From the NCBI RefSeq assembly GCF_030499575.1, contig NZ_JASTLC010000001.1, forward strand, positions 1,736,001 through 1,800,000: a stretch of DNA of 64,000 bases, given 5' to 3'. The position numbers and the translations under genes were made by a program. This document shows, piece by piece, positions 63,664 to 64,000 of this stretch. Each line of letters opens with the position of its first letter. Within the stretch, counting starts at the first letter, position 1. Source of the stretch: Streptomyces sp. DG2A-72 (GTDB lineage Bacteria; Actinomycetota; Actinomycetes; Streptomycetales; Streptomycetaceae). A model generated the notes under the pieces. It was not told where the DNA came from. It did not search any database and saw only the letters and a list, made by a program, of their open reading frames with translations.

Positions 63664-64000
63664 GGCCGCTCGGCTGCTCGCGCAGGGGGCGGTCGTGGCG
63701 TACGGCTCCGTGTCCGACTGGGCCGACCGGGCGCCGTCGCTGCGGGGCGCGGACGCGGCCAGGCTCCGCGGGCCGGCGCATCCCGAGGTCCGGGCGCGCT
63801 TCCTGGCGGCACGGGCCCTGCTCCACCACATCCTCGGGGCCACGGACCTCGCCTACGACCCCGGGGGCCGCCCCCGCCTCTGCGGACCCGCGTCCCGTTA
63901 CGCCGTCAGCCTCAGCCACACCGACGGCCTGGTCCTCGTGGGCCTGTGCGAGCGCACCGCCGCCCGCCTCACCATCGGCGTCGACCTGGAACGCACCGAC
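63584..64000 (+). CDS. 4'-phosphopantetheinyl transferase, C-terminus beyond the window
   Basis: At least 139 codons, still open at the window edge. The Sfp-like order is seen: VRARFLAARALLHHILG, AYDPGGRPRLCGPASRYAVS, LSHTDGLVLVGL and IGVDLERTD, the last holding the Mg-binding Asp-x-Glu. It would attach the phosphopantetheine arm to the three carrier domains of this cluster. The ATG at 63584 lies inside the E2-like gene; a GTG at 63638 with homology starting right after is the alternative. Confidence 0.85.
   Translation, partial: MHPHALHPSPSCAPPPPPVPLTARPAEAARLLAQGAVVAYGSVSDWADRAPSLRGADAARLRGPAHPEVRARFLAARALLHHILGATDLAYDPGGRPRLCGPASRYAVSLSHTDGLVLVGLCERTAARLTIGVDLERTD

Overview
This is a high-GC actinobacterial chromosome segment, almost certainly Streptomyces. 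The support is third-position GC bias, many GTG starts with 4-bp stop/start overlaps, a conservon, SARP and mycosin-type genes, an IdeR/DmdR iron box and rare TTA codons confined to regulatory or secondary-metabolism genes. From about 8 kb to 35 kb the order glnA4-like, glycine-betaine transporter, siderophore-interacting protein, RluA and conservon matches, from memory, the SCO1611-SCO1630 neighbourhood of S. coelicolor. The segment therefore looks like a conserved core backbone carrying species-specific insertions.

Layout. 0-7.6 kb: an SseB-like gene cut by the window edge, a class-A beta-lactamase-fold protein, a mycosin-like membrane protease coupled to a Pro-rich repeat membrane protein, a PLP amino-acid deaminase/aldolase and a DUF2510 protein. 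7.6-12.7 kb: an amine/ethanolamine gamma-glutamylation locus (SDR, aldehyde dehydrogenase and glutamine-synthetase-like ligase, with a divergent FadR-type regulator and a gamma-glutamyl hydrolase). 12.7-22.6 kb: palindromic repeats, LysR with a TDT exporter, an XRE-cupin regulator with a metal-receptor protein, a glycine-betaine ABC system with two fused binding domains, a 5'-3' exonuclease and an iron-box-controlled siderophore-interacting protein. 22.6-23.3 kb: an ABC-2 permease remnant cut off beside a frameshifted IS5-type transposase. 23.4-29.5 kb: an APC permease, a GNAT, a sesquiterpene-synthase/P450 pair and decayed isoprenoid-precursor genes (IspH and polyprenyl synthase remnants). 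29.5-35.2 kb: RluA and a conservon (cvnA-E, rar/cvn9 type) whose P450 lacks the ExxR motif.

35.5-42.9 kb is a TetR regulator plus an operon of two DUF1989 proteins, a biotin-dependent urea/guanidine carboxylase and allophanate hydrolase. A perfect 22-bp palindrome lies in front of it. A near-identical site lies in front of the distant APC permease at 23.4 kb, which links the two loci into one inferred regulon. 43-47.2 kb holds an MMPL exporter and a two-component pair.

47.4-64 kb (continuing past the window) is a biosynthetic cluster: TTA-containing SARP, type II thioesterase, half-length MFS, FAD monooxygenase, FkbH-like glyceryl-ACP synthase, fatty-acyl-AMP ligase, two paired acyl-CoA-dehydrogenase-like proteins, ACP, single-module PKS (KS-AT-ACP), KASIII-like enzyme, second ACP, E2-type acyltransferase and a phosphopantetheinyl transferase. 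FkbH + ACP + KASIII + E2 acyltransferase is the tetronate toolkit. Here it is combined with a FAAL, an acyl-dehydrogenase pair and a one-module PKS, so I infer an alkenyl-type tetronate (3-acyl tetronic acid) pathway. A dispersed repeat (core about 75 bp) occurs four times in the window, and two copies are read in the same frame inside cluster genes (the SARP and one dehydrogenase).
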